64,000 nucleotides of DNA from Coraliomargarita algicola (lineage in GTDB: Bacteria; Verrucomicrobiota; Verrucomicrobiia; Opitutales; Coraliomargaritaceae): positions 3,251,001 to 3,315,000 of the forward strand of contig NZ_CP138858.1 of the NCBI RefSeq assembly GCF_033878955.1, written 5' to 3'. Position numbers and translations under genes: made by a program. Of this stretch, positions 63,434-64,000 are shown piece by piece (position 1 is the first letter of the stretch; each line of letters begins with the position of its first letter). Below the pieces are notes generated by a model. That model had not been told where the DNA came from, searched no databases, and saw only the letters and a program-made list of their open reading frames with translations.

Positions 63434-64000
63434 ATGGAAAAAAGACGTTTAGGACGTAGCGGCATGGTCGTTTCTGAAATTTGCCTTGGTACGATGACTT
63501 TTGGTTCGCAATTAGACGAGCGTGAGTCGTTTGCAATCATGGATGCGGCCTATGAGGCGGGAATTGATTTTTTCGATACCGCGGAGATTTATCCAGTGCC
63601 CCCGAAGGCGGAGTGGGTCCATCGGACGGAAGAGATCGTTGGTAAGTGGCTGCAGGGCAAGGATCGTAGCTCGATTTTGTTGGCGACCAAGGTCGTGGGG
63701 CCTGGTCACGGATGGTTTGTGCCGCCGATACGTTCAGGCAAGACGGCGCTGGATCGCCATCACATTCGCACCGCCATCGAGGGGAGTCTGCGTCGTTTGC
63801 AGACGGACTATGTCGATCTCTATCAGACGCATTGGCCGGATCATGATTTTGGCTACGAAGAGACTTTGCAGACGCTGACCGAGTTGCAGGAGGAGGGCAA
63901 GGTGCGTGTGATCGGTAGCTCCAACGAAACGGAGTGGGGCACGATGAAAGCCAATCAAGTGGCGAAAGAGAATGGTTATGCGCGCTACCAGACGATCCAG
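63434..64000 (+). CDS. Aldo/keto reductase (partial, C-terminus outside window)
   Basis: The first 189 residues of an AKR-family NADPH-dependent oxidoreductase, cut by the right edge. MEKRRLGRSGMVVSEICLGTMTFG is the family start; the catalytic Asp and Tyr are in FFDTAEIYP, and the Lys is in LLATKVVGPG. The catalytic His is in YQTHWPD. The TMTFG start and the long loop after the Tyr (KAEWVHRTEE) suggest the Tas-like or protein Tas-type subgroup. Confidence 0.92.
   Translation, partial: MEKRRLGRSGMVVSEICLGTMTFGSQLDERESFAIMDAAYEAGIDFFDTAEIYPVPPKAEWVHRTEEIVGKWLQGKDRSSILLATKVVGPGHGWFVPPIRSGKTALDRHHIRTAIEGSLRRLQTDYVDLYQTHWPDHDFGYEETLQTLTELQEEGKVRVIGSSNETEWGTMKANQVAKENGYARYQTIQ

Overview
The window looks like a chromosomal segment from a Gram-negative member of the Verrucomicrobiota, most likely an Opitutae/Puniceicoccales type (Coraliomargarita- or Lentimonas-like). 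The basis is protein style and gene content, not a database match: a single-chain SecDF next to YajC, RecJ, an mreBCD-PBP2 cluster, a tripartite RND pump with an outer-membrane channel, and a RAYT transposase with scattered REP-like hairpins. The envelope genes show a diderm cell.

Left part, about 1-17.3 kb, is a genomic island. Its right end is a 3' fragment of tRNA-Pro(UGG) (17289-17334) next to a tyrosine integrase; the intact tRNA should lie left of the window. The cargo on the minus strand is a type I restriction-modification locus. It runs hsdM, hsdS (frameshifted), an Mrr-like/STAND NTPase, a DUF262-DUF1524 (GmrSD-like) protein, a small ORF, an unrecognised possible C39-like cysteine peptidase, hsdR and a YgjP-type metallopeptidase. 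Several of these genes are translationally coupled by 4-8 bp overlaps. An XRE regulator is divergent at the far end. The hsdS and integrase genes each carry one apparent frameshift, so the island seems to be decaying.

17.5-29.3 kb: ilvB, preceded by a hydrophobic leader peptide rich in Val and Leu and an intrinsic terminator, which is the layout of a classical branched-chain amino-acid attenuator. Then comes a sugar-transferase / ACP / SDR-acyl ligase operon with REP-like repeats, an M29-like aminopeptidase, a DUF432-MscS pair, a stand-alone OvoA-type methyltransferase, a broken Phd/Doc-like toxin-antitoxin cassette framed by a repeat, RNase P RNA, rpsT and a pseudouridine synthase.

29.4-40.9 kb is core: yajC, secDF, recJ, a nucleotidyltransferase-GHMP kinase fusion, tyrS, mreB, mreC, mreD and PBP2. 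From 41.0 to 43.4 kb lie a dead IS701-type transposase and a RAYT. From 43.5 to 50.3 kb lies an RND efflux operon with a TetR regulator.

50.4-64 kb: a secreted protein with three internal repeats, a lipoprotein with an N-formylglutamate amidohydrolase-like fold, a secreted hypothetical protein, lipA with a GATase-LipB fusion, an S8 protease, metX-metW with a coiled-coil membrane protein, a SulP transporter, an inositol-monophosphatase family phosphatase, and the start of an aldo/keto reductase cut by the window edge.
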